Below are positions 31,236 to 42,358 of a DNA stretch of 64,000 nucleotides, one piece after another. Every line of letters starts with the position of its first letter. Position 1 is the stretch's first letter. Under the pieces are notes generated by a model that saw only the letters and a program-made list of their open reading frames with translations, did no database searches and had not been told where the DNA came from. A program made the position numbers and the translations under genes. Origin of the DNA: Phragmites australis (Eukaryota > Streptophyta > Magnoliopsida > Poales > Poaceae); contig NC_084928.1 of assembly GCF_958298935.1 (NCBI RefSeq), positions 24,335,501 through 24,399,500 of the forward strand, in the 5' to 3' direction.

Positions 31236-32898
31236 GCTTTTGTAGTTTTTCTATTTCTTTGTCTTGATGTAAATATGGGAGTGATCCCTCAGAACAGCTG
31301 TCCCTTTTTGTGAATATAACGGAAGCCTTTCTTTGGGGTCGCAACTCCGGTATTCTCCCGAGTGCTTGATGAAGTTTCTGCCATTTTCACTTGATGCCCT
31401 GAGGAGTACTCAGTCGGACCGACCCCGACCTTTCCTTCCCCGAGAACAAAATCGCCCCGATCGTCCTTCTCGGCGCGTTCAGCCCCCGAGCCCTCGCGAG
31501 TCCGCAACGGCTAAGTCAAAAGACAAAGGTACGAACTTCCTTGCTCGGGAGATAGATCGATCCAGCACGGAGCACGCCATGACTAGTGAACACTTTTCCA
31601 CTTTGCGACCACTCAGCCAGTAGACTGGAGACACGCGTGGGCGGGAATGCGACCAAGAGTCCCCACAGTTCGGTGGTGCCCAGGCTTAGGACGGACCGGA
31701 CCGAGCACCGACAGCCCGTCCCTGGGGCCTAGGCTCTGGACTACTCGAGCTGATCGAGCTATAGGATTACCCGAAAACCCCAGGGACTCGGTAGTGCTCG
31801 GGGCCCTATAAGCGGACCGAACACCACGACCACCATGAAAAACTTCAATCGGACATTACCACACGTACGGTGCACCTTTCTACGGACCGTTCTGTCGTTC
31901 TAGGAAAAAGTGGACACGCGACAGGGTTTTGTGCGCGAGGAGACCATCTCACCAAGCAGATTAGAGTACGAGGGCCCCCGAGGACGAATCGGGAACAAAA
32001 TATTACTGAATGTAAATTCGCCTAAATTTAACCACTCACCGGACAGCTGTCAGCCTTTCGGCCAACCGATCCAGGAGGGGCACACGCTCCGAGCTCGGGG
32101 TGCCCGGGAACTTGGTTCCCACGGCCGGGGCGCCCGAGCACCAGGGGGCGCATGAGGAGCCTGCGATCAGGCGATCCTGACCACTCACACCTGAGCGGTA
32201 GGACCACCCGAGGACCCTTGGGGCCGAGCAACGACCTGGGCATGGAGGCCCTCGCGGTCGAGCTGCTTTTGCTTTTGATTGTCGATCTGTGACTTGGGGA
32301 AAAATAGAGAAATTCTTTGCTTGGTGCGCTCTGTTAGTGCGGTACTCATTATAGACTGCTCTCGTTTTCGACCCGAGACCTCTCGAATGCCCAGACCGGC
32401 GGACAAAAGTAGGCAGAGGCATAACCCAGAGGTTCTATGGTTCGGTGGCGCCCGGGTATGACAGACCAGACCGAGCACCGACAGGCCGCCCCTGGGGCCT
32501 AGGCTCCGGACTACTCGAGCGGCTCGAGCGATAGGATTACCCGATAACCTCAGGGACTCGGTAGTGCCCGGGAGACTGTCACGACACCGAACACCACAGC
32601 CTACCACAACAGACGTAAGTCAACGCAACTGCCCGCGTGCATACCGACCGGGATTCTTTTATCAGCGGGGAAAATGAGAGAGCGATTTTTCTCGCACAAT
32701 CGAGCATCTCACCAGACAGATTAAACATATGGAATCCAGAAAAATAAAATTGACATATGATTGCACATTGATATACATACTGTATTGACAATTTTTTTTA
32801 CAAGGTTGGGTGACTTACCCAGTTAGTGGTAGCCCCCGGTCAACTTGGGCGGAGGGAAGCCCCCGGCCTGGGTGACCTGAGCCTCCAAACATGGCCAT
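31236..32898. other. N spacer between aORF and pol, with a degenerate ~770-bp tandem duplication
   Basis: No coding signal on either strand. A block from TTCGGTGG at 31669 through GGACTACTCGAGC and GGACTCGGTAGTGC to about 31832 recurs at 32441-32602, 772 bp later. Nearby ATCTCACCA stretches also repeat at a similar distance. Confidence 0.6.
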
Positions 32899-33243
32899 CT
32901 ACGGGAAGAACTTGCGCAGGTGCTTGATGTTCCACGGGTTGGGGAGCGGCTGCCCATCTTCTGTAGCCAACCGATAAGAGCCTTCTCGCGGGACACCGAT
33001 CACGGTAAAGGGGCCTTCCCACATAAGGGACAGCTTATTCCTTCCTTCGCGCAACTGGACACGTCGGAGACCTAGATCCCCCACATCGAGAGACCGGGCC
33101 CGGATGTGGCACTGATGGTAGCGCTGCAGGCTTTGCTGGTAGCGGGCTGTTCGGACGGCGGCACGCCGCCGGCGCTCTTCCAAATAGTCAACATTAGCCT
33201 CCCTAGGGATCCCGGGCATATCGGACGGCTGCCATGCAAACAA
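32899..33243 (-). pseudogene. N pol remnant: start of RT linker fused to integrase C-terminus
   Basis: The minus-strand frame reads FAWQPSDMPGIPRE, the conserved linker just before RT. It then passes directly, without stop, into VDYLEERRRRAAVRTARYQQ and the integrase C-terminal motifs (LRRVQLREGRNKL, MWEGPFTVIGV, LPNPWNIKHLRKFFP). About 3.5 kb of pol normally lies between these parts (estimate from element type). The in-frame join is notable, and whether it is unique to this copy or fixed in a non-autonomous family is unknown. Confidence 0.8.
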
Positions 33244-33249
33244 GTCGAT

Positions 33250-33980
33250 GTTAGCCGGAGGAAGGCGACGAGCGCTCTTTCCTATTTGCCGCCCAAGTCA
33301 CCGCCGATTCAGACGACCTGGGAGGCGCATTCGCCCACCACGACCTCCTTCGTAGGAACAGAGGTGTCGACAGCGAGTCGGGGTTTGGATGTAGAGGGTC
33401 CTGGGCCCCCTGGACGACCTTCGACCTCGGCTCGGGCTGAGACCAAGGCCGAGTATGACTGCTCGGCACAGGAGGCGGCAATGCTGGTCTCGGCGGACAC
33501 GGAGATGGGGCCTGCTGGGCCCGGCATCTTGACCATGAGGTACGCGTAGTGTGTGACCACCATGAACCAAGCGAGCACCGGGTGCCCGAGGATGGCATTG
33601 TAGGGAAGGGGGAGCTCCACGAAGTCGAAGATGACGTTCTCCGTCCGGAAGTTGTCCCGGCTCCCGAATGTCACGGGCAACTTGACCTACCCGAGGGGCA
33701 GGGAATGCCCGGGCGTCACCCCGTAAAACGGGAGAGATGGCTTTAGGTGCCTAGAGGGCACCTGCAGCTTCTCGAAAACCTCCTTGGGGAGGAGGTTAAG
33801 GCCCGCTCCCCCGTCGATCAGCACTCTGCTGACCTTCACATTGCAGATGATGGGGGACACTACCAGGGGTAGTCGCCCCACGCCTGCAGTACTGGCGGGG
33901 TGGTCGGCCAAGCTGAACGTGATCGGAGGTCCGACCATTTCAGGGGCCTTATGGCATCTTCGCTCGGGGTCACCGAGCAC
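33250..33980 (-). pseudogene. N aspartic protease
   Basis: The minus strand shows the active-site motif VLIDGGAGLNLLP, preceded by VVSPIICNVKVS, then LPFYGVTPGHSLPLG, a stop near 33687, and continuing PVTFGSRDNFRTENVIFDFV and PYNAILGHPVLAWF. This matches the plant gypsy protease layout. Frame breaks near 33300 separate it from the fused integrase remnant. Confidence 0.82.
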
Positions 33981-35759
33981 ACCTCACGCCGCGGGAGGAG
34001 GGCGTGTACGCGCCTTCGTCGATGAAGGCAACGGTGTGCTCGGGCTCCTGGAAGCCGAGTTCCGTGTTGTTGGGGGCGGCTTCATCGTCGCCACCCCCGC
34101 GGAGCTCGTCGCGGTCTCTTTGGCGCTGCTCGACGAGGCCCTTGACCGTGCGGCACTCCGTGAGGTCATGCCACCTGGTCTGGTGAATCGGGCACCACTT
34201 GCCTGGCTCGGGCCCCGCAGGAGCGGGGGCCCTTGCTGGAGCGGGAGCCCTAGTAGGGGCCCGGGCTGGGGCTCTCGCGGGCGCAGGACGTCTGTCGACG
34301 GCCGCCTGGCGTGCTTGCCGGCGGTCGAGCTCTTGGGCTGGCCTATGGGCGGGGCCCTGGGCCGGCTCGATGGGGACGGCCTCGCACCTCCTTCTCGTTT
34401 TCTTTTCCCGCCTGTCAGAGCAGGAAGGACCCGGTTGATCGGCGGCGGGGTGCTCAGGGCACGAAACGTGCCAAGCCCGGGCTTCCGCCGCCTTAGCGCA
34501 CTTGTCGGCCAGCGCGAAAAGTTCCGCAGTGGTCTTGACCTCGTGCGTGCCAAGCTTCTCGAGCATCCGCTCATCGCGGACGCCCTTCCGGAAAGCGACG
34601 ATGACAGCGTGGGGGGTTATCCGCGGGATAGTGTTGCGGACCTGGCTGAAGCGCTGAATAAAGCACCGCAGCATCTCCCCCTCCTGCTACTTGACGGCAT
34701 GGAGGTCGCACTCCAGGTCAGGGTGCGTGAACGTGCCCTGAAAGTTAGCCATGAACTGGTGGCAAAGATCATCCCAGGAACTGATAGACCCTGGGGGTAA
34801 GTTCATAAGCTAAGAGCGGGCAGAGCCCCTCAAGGCAACATGAAAGTAGTTAGCTGTCACCTTTTCGCTGCCACCAGCCGCCTAGACAGCGGTGGTGTAT
34901 ATCTGGAGGAACTCGACGGGGTCGATGGACCCGTCATACTTCTCTGCAGCTCGGGGTGGAACTTGGTGGGCCATTTGACCCGGCGGAGCTCACTAGTGAA
35001 GGCACGGCAGCCGGTGCCATACCCTGTGGCACGGGCAGTTCCCTTGGGCGGTGAACGCCGGCGAGCCGGGGAGCCCCGGCGATCATAGGCCGGCAATGAG
35101 GAAGCCTGGTCCTCAGCTTCGGCCTCCTGCCGGGTCTCCTGCTGGCGCTCGAGAGTGACATGCGCATCTTCGATGCCCCTCCGCTCATTGAGGTGCAAGC
35201 GGAGGCCGTGGGCTCCAGAAACGTCCTGGGGGCGGTGCTCCGCCTCGAGGCTCCCCGGCCAGCGCGAACGCCACCAGACGATTGGTCGGTCCCAACGGCG
35301 CCACGCTGGGTGGTGGCGGCAGGCAGTGCCGACCAGGGCAGCGACTTCCTGGAGCAAGCGGCCCTCCGGGGTTTCCCCCGTCGCCTGGACTGGCGGATGC
35401 CTGAGGAGAGCGTGCGCTGCAAGCAGCGTGCTCCCAGGGCTGGCGTCGCCGAAGGTGAGCCTACGCCGGAGAGGCGCCCGGCGCTGTCCAGACGCAGACC
35501 TGGCGGCAGGAGTTTCGACCACCGGCTGGGGGTCGGATGGTGCACCGGCAACAGCGGCGGTGGCCCTGGGGGCCCCGGCGCCCTGGTCCCCTTGGGAGGG
35601 GAACGCAGCTGCAACAGCGGCGGTGGCCCTGGGGAACGCCATGCGTGCAGATCGCGGCTGCTGCTGGGATGCAGCAGCGGCTGAGGCCTCCTGTGCGAGG
35701 GGTTGCATTTCCCCGCTGGAACTAGAGCTGGAACGCGGGAGGCGATGACCACCGGCCAT
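33981..35759 (-). pseudogene. N copy 2 gag
   Basis: Start at 35759 (MAGGHRLPRSSSSSSGE). A long Ala/Pro/Arg-rich region leads to the capsid-like core (TSELRRVKWPTKFHPELQ). A frameshift near 34950 passes to a frame containing SWDDLCHQFMANFQGTFTHP, MLRCFIQRFSQVRNTIPRIT and VKTTAELFALADKCAKAAEA. A C-x2-H-x4-H-x4-C cluster (CPIHQTRWHDLTEC) lies near 34190. In-frame stops occur near 34886, 34800 and 34690. It is the structural protein of the element and is no longer translatable. Confidence 0.8.
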
Positions 35760-35803
35760 TTTTTCTGCGGAAGAAAACAAACAAACAGATTCAGGGATGC
35801 TTC

Positions 35804-35822
35804 CCCCCTACCTGGCGCGCCA
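35804..35822 (-). promoter_or_regulatory. N copy 2 primer-binding site
   Basis: The same TGGCGCGCCAGGTAGGGG as in copy 1, two bases inside the 5' LTR on the minus strand. Confidence 0.75.
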
Positions 35823-35824
35823 GC

Positions 35825-37242
35825 TGTCGGAGGATTAATTCCAGTCGCAGGGATCCCGAGAGACCCCTTTTTTAGAGATTCGGCCGGGGGATGATCCTGA
35901 GTATGTTCGTCGGAGAAATAAATAGGAATGAATGCAACTGCCGGTGGTGGTGGAATGACCTAGTGCAAAAAGAAGTAAATGCACTGGAATTTAGACAGGT
36001 TCGGGCCGCACGGGGGCGTAACACCCTACTCCTGTATGGATACTATAAATGCCCTGAGGAAGTCCCTCAAGGATGTTGCTGGTTACAAGAATGTTGGTCT
36101 ATCTTAGAATCTGGGGCTCTTTGTTCTTCGGCCTGTCTCGTGCTGCTCACTTCTCGGTCGTGTTTCTCTTGTCCTGCGTTCTTGTCTATGCTTAAGGATC
36201 TATTCCAGATGTTTCCTTCTGTGCCGCTGGCTGCTTTAAATACCCGCCGGCACGAGTTTCGAGACACCATAAATGGAAAAGGCGTCATCATTTCCTCTGG
36301 GTGAAGTGACCGGGGGTGGAAAATGCGGCACACGCCCGGTCATCCGTCACCATAAATGGCCTGGCAACGGGCATCGTGGAGAGGGCCCACCGGGCAGCCG
36401 CAGAGCGGCCCGGCGTGCCCGCCCTGTCTTGTTCCCCTGCCACAGCAGCGCGGCAGACGGAACGCCTTGGCCCTCAGGACGTTATCCTGAGACAGGCCAG
36501 ATGGCACGGGACGAGACCCGTGCAATTAATAACCCCACGCCTCTCTACCAGAACGTGGCAGAAACTGACTCTGAGCGTGGCGGGAGCAGTTGGAGGTGAC
36601 AGGCCATGCACACTCTTTAAATGTGGCCTCAGGCCTTTGACTAGCTGACACCTCATCGGTGGGCCCCTCGGGGGCCTCCACCAAGGGGCTTTCTGGGTCG
36701 TCGTGGTACCGAGTGCTCAGGGGTAGTGTTCATCTCCCCGAGCACCCTCTCCCGAGAATGCCCTTTCTTGTCCTCGGGGAACCGAGTGCTCGGGGGTACT
36801 GTTCACCTCCGCGAGCACTCTCTCCTGGGCACACTTGTACGGATCCTCGGGGAACCGAGTGCTCGAGGGCTGCTGCACGCAGCCCCGAGCACTCTCTCCC
36901 GGAACTTCGTTCGGTGGGTCCTCGGGATACTTGGGTGCCCAGGGGCCACCGCCGGCGGCCCCGGGCACGTTTCTCCCGGTACTTAGCTCTCCTGGTCGTC
37001 GGGGGACTAGGGTGCTCGGGGTCTCCGTACACCCTCCCGAGCACTTTCTTCCTGGTACATAGATTTCGTGGATCATCGGGGAACTGGGGTACTCAGGGGC
37101 CACGGACTGCAGCCCTGAGCGCCTTCTCCCGGGACTTGATCTTTTCTCATCTTGCAAGAGAGACTCCACGGGATGGCGCCATGTGGCGGATGGCTAGCCT
37201 GGCCTCGGGATTCGGGGGCCCCCGGTTCCTGATACACCGACA
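35825..37242 (-). repeat. N copy 2, 5' LTR (right)
   Basis: 1418 bp with intact termini and the U3 hairpin array at 36710-37115. A TATA-like TATTTAAA lies on the minus strand at 36235-36242. It is more similar to the right LTR of copy 1 than to its own left LTR, as expected if the insertion predates the duplication. Confidence 0.92.
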
Positions 37243-37613
37243 CCATGACTCCATAGGAATGCAAAACCAAATCATTCAGGGTCGGGAATGAACCAGAGCA
37301 ATGCGAAGAACTATCATCGAAAGATGCCCTTGAAGAAGTAAGATTGCAAGCCATAGAAAATCTGGCCAGTTATCAACAAGAGACAAGAAAATGGAGAGAT
37401 AGGAATATATCCGAAAAGACCTTCGCCCCCAAAGACTTGGTGCTACGAAGGTTCGGTATAACAACATCGGTTGGAAAACTTCAGAGTAAATGGGATGGCC
37501 CTTTCATAGTTAAAAGATCTTTGAGACCTAGCTCATATCATCTAGCTAATATAGAAGGTGAGGAGCTTCCACACACTTGGAACGCAGAAAATCTTCGCAA
37601 GTTCTACGCCTGA
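37243..37613 (+). pseudogene. T1 copy 2 integrase C-terminal domain
   Basis: Same domain as at 6728, but codon 4 after the CCATG is a TAG (glutamate in copy 1). The rest (LVLRRFGITTSVGKL to NLRKFYA) is open. Confidence 0.85.
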
Positions 37614-37935
37614 AAGTCAGCAACTAAGTCTGAGACTCCAATGTAATTTTTCTTTCGTAGTATTTCTTGTAATCACATTGTAAGGGTACTGCACTCTTTT
37701 CCTCACAGAGGGACCCCTTCACTAGGGGGTGAGGTTTTTAACGAGGTAGGAACCCATGTAAACATTGATAGTAGCACCCCTAAAAAATGTTGCTTGTCTC
37801 GAGTACTAGTAGTTTATCGTCGAAGTGCGTTAACCTAGAGATAGATTGGCGCACCAATCGACGACAAGAACACGGTGCGAAGTGTAAGCAAACAGACGTA
37901 CACTTGCGACCTTTATGGGATTACAAAAACCACTC

Positions 37936-38850
37936 GGGGGCTAAGAGTGCCTGCCCCCGCACCGAAGGAAAAACATACCTTCAGGAGGAAAAACGAACTG
38001 TCGCTGGACCGACAAGACGGCAGCGCACTTCGCAAGAAAGTCGGGGGCTAAGAGTGACTACCCCCACACCGAAGGGAAAACATACCTTCGGGAGTAAAAA
38101 TGAAGTGTCGTTGGACCGACGAAACGGCAGCGCACTTCGCAAAAAGTCGAGGGCTAAGAGTGTCTGCCCCCGCATCGAAGGAAAAAATACCTTCGGGAGA
38201 AAAAACGAAGTGTCGCTGAACCGACGAAACGGCAGCGCACTTCGCAAAAAGTCGGGGGCTAAGAGTGCCTGCCCCCGCACCGAAAGAAAAACATACCTTC
38301 GGGAGTAAAAACGAAGTGTCGTTGGACCGACAAAACGGCAGCGCACTTCGCAAAAAGCCAGGGGCTAAGAGTGCCTGCCCCCACACCGAAGGAAAAAAAT
38401 ACCTTCGAGAGAAAAAATGAAGTGTCGCTGAACCGATGAAACGGCAACGCACTTCGCAAAAAGTCGGGGGCTAAGAGTGCTTGCCCCCGCACCGAAGGAA
38501 AAACATACCTTCGGGAGTAAAAATGAAGTGTCGTTGGATCGACGAAATGGCAGCGCACTTCGCGAAAAGTCGAGGGCTAAGAGTGCCTTCCCCCGCACCG
38601 AAGGAAAAAAATACCTTCGGGAGAAAAAATAAAGTGTCGCTGAACCGACAAAACAAAAGCGCACTTCACAAAAAGTTGGGGGCTAAGAGTGCTTGCCCCC
38701 GCACCAAAGGAAAAACATACCTTCGGGAGGAAAAACGAGGAATCACCTGACAAACGAAACGCCAGTGCACTTCACGATAAACTCGGGGGTAAAGAGCGCC
38801 CGCCCCTGAGATGAAGGAAAATCAAACCTTTGAAGCTAAAAATTGGGTGC
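37936..38850 (+). repeat. 106-bp tandem repeat array in T1 3' region, copy 2
   Basis: Eight main units plus degenerate ones in the same order as copy 1, again alternating types A and B. The unit number is unchanged since the duplication, so there has been no unequal exchange within the array. Confidence 0.92.
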
Positions 38851-39148
38851 TAAGAGTGCCTGCCCCCGCGGCGAACTCAAAAGGAACCAAATCCCTACAG
38901 GCCGAAGTTACCTGCGACTAAAAGTCAGGGGGGGGGACGGCGTTTTAAAAAATAAATAAATAAAATAACATAAAAGTCCTACACAATCGTAGGAAACTGC
39001 GGCGAAAGTTGGGGCAGCGGCGTCGCTCAGTACGTCCAATCCGAAGACCCTACCAACAAGATTCGGAACGTCTCGAATCGCAGAAAACGCTTCGGGTGCC
39101 ATGTCACTAAAAGTGTAACAAAAGAACAAGTCATAATACAAAACCAAT

Positions 39149-41306
39149 TTATTCCACATCGTCATCAACATCTGGATCAACAAAATCCTTATACCAATGA
39201 CTGAGAGAAAATTGAAAAGCTATGCCTTCGCTGGCATGAAAATGCGTCTTTGGGGCCGGATGGGCCCCAACTTGAGTACAATATGACGGTGACATAGGGA
39301 TATCGTCGTCGCCACCATTGCACCTCACTACTTGCAAAGAGGGACCACGGCGATAGCAAAATTGCGGTCGGTGCAAAACTGGCTCTTCGTCCTGAGGCTC
39401 AATCTTTGGCTCAAGGAGCGCCGATGTGCCCTCGACGTCTCCCCTCGCTACACAGCGCAGATTCCGTTCGATATAAACATAAAATATATTACACAACCAA
39501 TGTGTTACATCGTCAATCATAAAAGCGAAAAAAAATAAGACGACCCTTCACGCTGAGTCAGCCCACCTTCCCAGTATCTTCGGCTGTCATGGTCGTTGGT
39601 TTCGACGAGGGGTCATCCCTCGCCTTGGCCTGAAAAAAAATTATTATTATTACACATAATTTATTTATAATCTTCGACCAGATAAAGCAAAAGTTAACTC
39701 AGCGTACCCTTTGTCGATTCATTTCAGCTTCTTGAAGAGCGAGCTCGCGGCCGTGCTTGCACCAATAATTGGTGGTGAATGATCGAGCGGTGCTCTTCGA
39801 CGCCTTCGTAACGGCCGAAGTCGACAGATCCGCTGGGTACTGGAAGGAAGGCCACTGGAGAGCAGTATGATGGTCACAACCTGTCATCTCGATAGACTGC
39901 ATGAGACTTCGGGCAAAAACCATCGCGCAGAAGTCACCGTAAAGTTGCGCGGCAGGAAGGAGGCTGCCACTGGTTTCGTTGCTCCAACTTATAAGTCCCC
40001 CCAGCCCAGCAAGTTCTATTGATGGGGGAGTCGCCGAGGCACCAATACCTTCGAAGGTATGACTGATTGCTTCACACACGGCGACCGCCTTCGGCTCAAA
40101 CTCCCCAATGACATTAAGGGCATCATCGTTAAAAAGCCTTCGCCCCGCTTAATTCAGATTGCAGCCGCTGCGCTTTCTCCTTCTCTGACGCACAAAGTGC
40201 CTACAAGTCGCACACTTGTGCCTCGGAGGACTGTAGGTTCTGGCGAAGGCAGCTTACTTCGCTATCGGCAATCTGCTTCTCCGAGTGAAGGGTGCTAAGC
40301 TCCCTTTCAAGTTGTTCTAGTCACAATTCTGCATCCTTCGCTCGCCACGACAGCTCACGTTTTTGGCCTTCAGCTTTCTCTGCCCGTTTTTGCAGCAAGT
40401 CAATCTGCGCGTGTGCGCTTCGGGCCCGAGCTTCAGATTTCTCATCCTGCTTGCGCTGAGCCCGCGATAGAAGCAAAACCTGCAGCGTTGAATACAAGTT
40501 AGCAAAATACCAAGTATAATAATGTAAGAAAATAAACGATATACCTTCGCAATAGCCACATCAGAGGCATTGAACAGCTCGTTTGTGGACTTTTGGGCGA
40601 GCAGAATTTTGAGTTCGGGGAGGACAAAGGTACCAAGCATCTTCTTCGCATCACTAACCTCCCCGGCTCTTGGCTCAAAAGCGGCAGGCCGCAACGCCTC
40701 AGGCGCAATGGCCTTCACATCAAGCAGCCCACCGAGGCCCACCAAACACTTCCCGCCGCGGCGGGGCGCACTCGGCGTCGACTCTTCGGTCTTAGAAGAT
40801 GAGCTCGAAGGCGATGAGGGCGATGAGTATGCCACCACTTCTATGTTGTCGGCACCCTCAGTTTTGGGCTCCTCCTAAGTGGCGGCCTCGGGTATCACCC
40901 CCGCCTCTGTCAACTCCTCGTCATTGCTTAGTATTAATGTTGGGAGATCGACGCGAGAGCAAAACAATAATTTTGGCGCCTGGCCCTCCTGCGCGCCTTC
41001 GGAACTCTTCGGAACCCATTCTCACTATGGCGTTAGGGGTCAATTGATGCAAATAGACTTCGAACAGTTTTAATACTTTAATCACCATCTCGTCGCAAGG
41101 AAGGCGAAGGTCGGACCGAAATAGTGCACAAACACAACAACCTCATCATCAACTGGTTCTGGTATCTCTTGTTGGCCGGGAAGCCTGACCTTCGAAACAT
41201 CACTAATTAAACCTTCTCTGACAAGACCGGCCAGAACTTCGCCGTCCACTTTGGATTGGCCAATCCAGTAGGTCTTCGGTCGGGAGGATCTAAGCTTCGG
41301 GGCCAT
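39149..41306 (-). pseudogene. T1 copy 2 antisense ORF, lacking its central domain
   Basis: Start codon at 41306 and the C-terminus KDFVDPDVDDDVE at 39149 match copy 1. A deletion at about 41007 removes roughly 617 bp, including most of the gypsy-type transposon domain and intron 1. A short extra CTTCGGAAC lies at the join. Confidence 0.75.
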
Positions 41307-41441
41307 CTAGTCCAAGGAATGACTTCAACAGCAGGATGACAACCGGGGGCTTTGTCTAAGGCGTTCGAAAAACTATACTCGACTTCGTGCGAGAGCAACA
41401 GCTTTAGCAAGGGTACGGTAAAAAATTTTGACAGCGGCCCA

Positions 41442-41450
41442 ATATTTATA
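41442..41450 (-). promoter_or_regulatory. TATA box for T1 aORF (copy 2)
   Basis: Same TATAAATAT as in copy 1, about 140 bp before the aORF ATG. Confidence 0.6.
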
Positions 41451-41733
41451 GGGCGAGGCGGCGGCGGTTACAATTTCCCGCATCGAAAATGAACCAGCAC
41501 CAAAAACCATGCTTAGGCATCCACCAAGAACATTAAATGCAGGCAGTTACAGAGATCGTTAGGTAGCTACTAAGGAGCAGTTTGAAAAAAATTAATATGA
41601 TATACAACAGCCAAAATTAACGGTGTGCATTGAATCCAGTATACTTCGACAGGCCGAAGGGGGACGACATTGAGATATCTTGAAGGCTATAGGCTCGGCC
41701 TATCGAAGATAAACCTTGCCAGTAGGGGGCTAC

Positions 41734-42358
41734 TGTTGGGGATCATCTCCCACCACCCCTAACTCGAAGGGAACTGCAAAGTCTACTGGAGATGCTGCGT
41801 GATAGCTATCGTGCTTCTGTTGTAGGAGTTCGTCTGTCAGCCACGGAAATCATAGAGCGAAGTTGGTCGAAGGGTGCAGGCGCCCTCGCATCTTCAAGTT
41901 CCCGAACCGGTGAAGACGAAGGCTCATGACCTTCGACTGGCGGGCGAAGCCCTGGTTCGCATCCCACATCTTTTGGAGCAGGCGAAGGTGTGAGCTGACC
42001 TTCACCGGGAGGCGAGGGCTGCCCGGCATGCGCCCGGGCAAAGAAGGCTTCGGCGCCTTCGAAGGGATGACCCAGCTCGACACAGTGGGCCCGACTACGG
42101 TCGTCCTGTGTACTGCTGTAATTATGCGATCATGCTCATTTGTACCATAATGCCCCCAGATATTCCGGGAATGTAGCAGGTTAGGGGGTAAGATATGTAA
42201 ACGGAACCCATGGTCGTCGGGTACGGGCTATAAATAGAGCCACAGTGTAACCGGAAGGGGTAATCGAAACTGTTTCGCCTCCGGCACATGTCACTTTGAG
42301 GGACCTTCAATATCTCCGCATCCGAAGGCCCACCTTGTCTGGGACTTCGATCCCAACA
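41734..42358 (+). repeat. T1 copy 2, 3' LTR
   Basis: 625 bp, preceded by the GTAGGGGGCTAC polypurine tract and followed by ATAGA. Confidence 0.92.

Larger units (their letters stand above)
27015..37242 (-). mobile_element. Nested Tat-like gypsy element N, copy 2 (full internal region)
   Basis: The element is on the minus strand with its 5' LTR on the right (35825-37242) and a left LTR truncated by the 1.87-kb deletion. CCATG follows the right LTR at 37243-37247, as in copy 1. The minus strand encodes gag, protease and a fused integrase C-terminus, with RT, RNase H and the integrase core absent. The plus strand encodes a large antisense ORF. It is non-autonomous as it stands. Confidence 0.9.
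22685..42358 (+). mobile_element. Tat-lineage gypsy element T1, copy 2, both LTRs present
   Basis: Flanked by ATAGA at 22680-22684 and 42359-42363. The order is 5' LTR, PBS, gag, protease, RT, then nested element N, integrase C-terminus, 106-bp repeats, antisense ORF, polypurine tract and 3' LTR. Without N the element would be about 9.4 kb. The copy 1 sequence shows that another 1.9 kb and 0.6 kb have been lost. Stops in gag and RT make it non-coding as a polyprotein. Confidence 0.93.

Noticed and set aside
33784..34800. 338-codon plus-strand frame opposite N gag/protease
   Set aside because: The minus strand has the protease DGG motif and the gag zinc cluster, so the plus frame is a GC-driven shadow.
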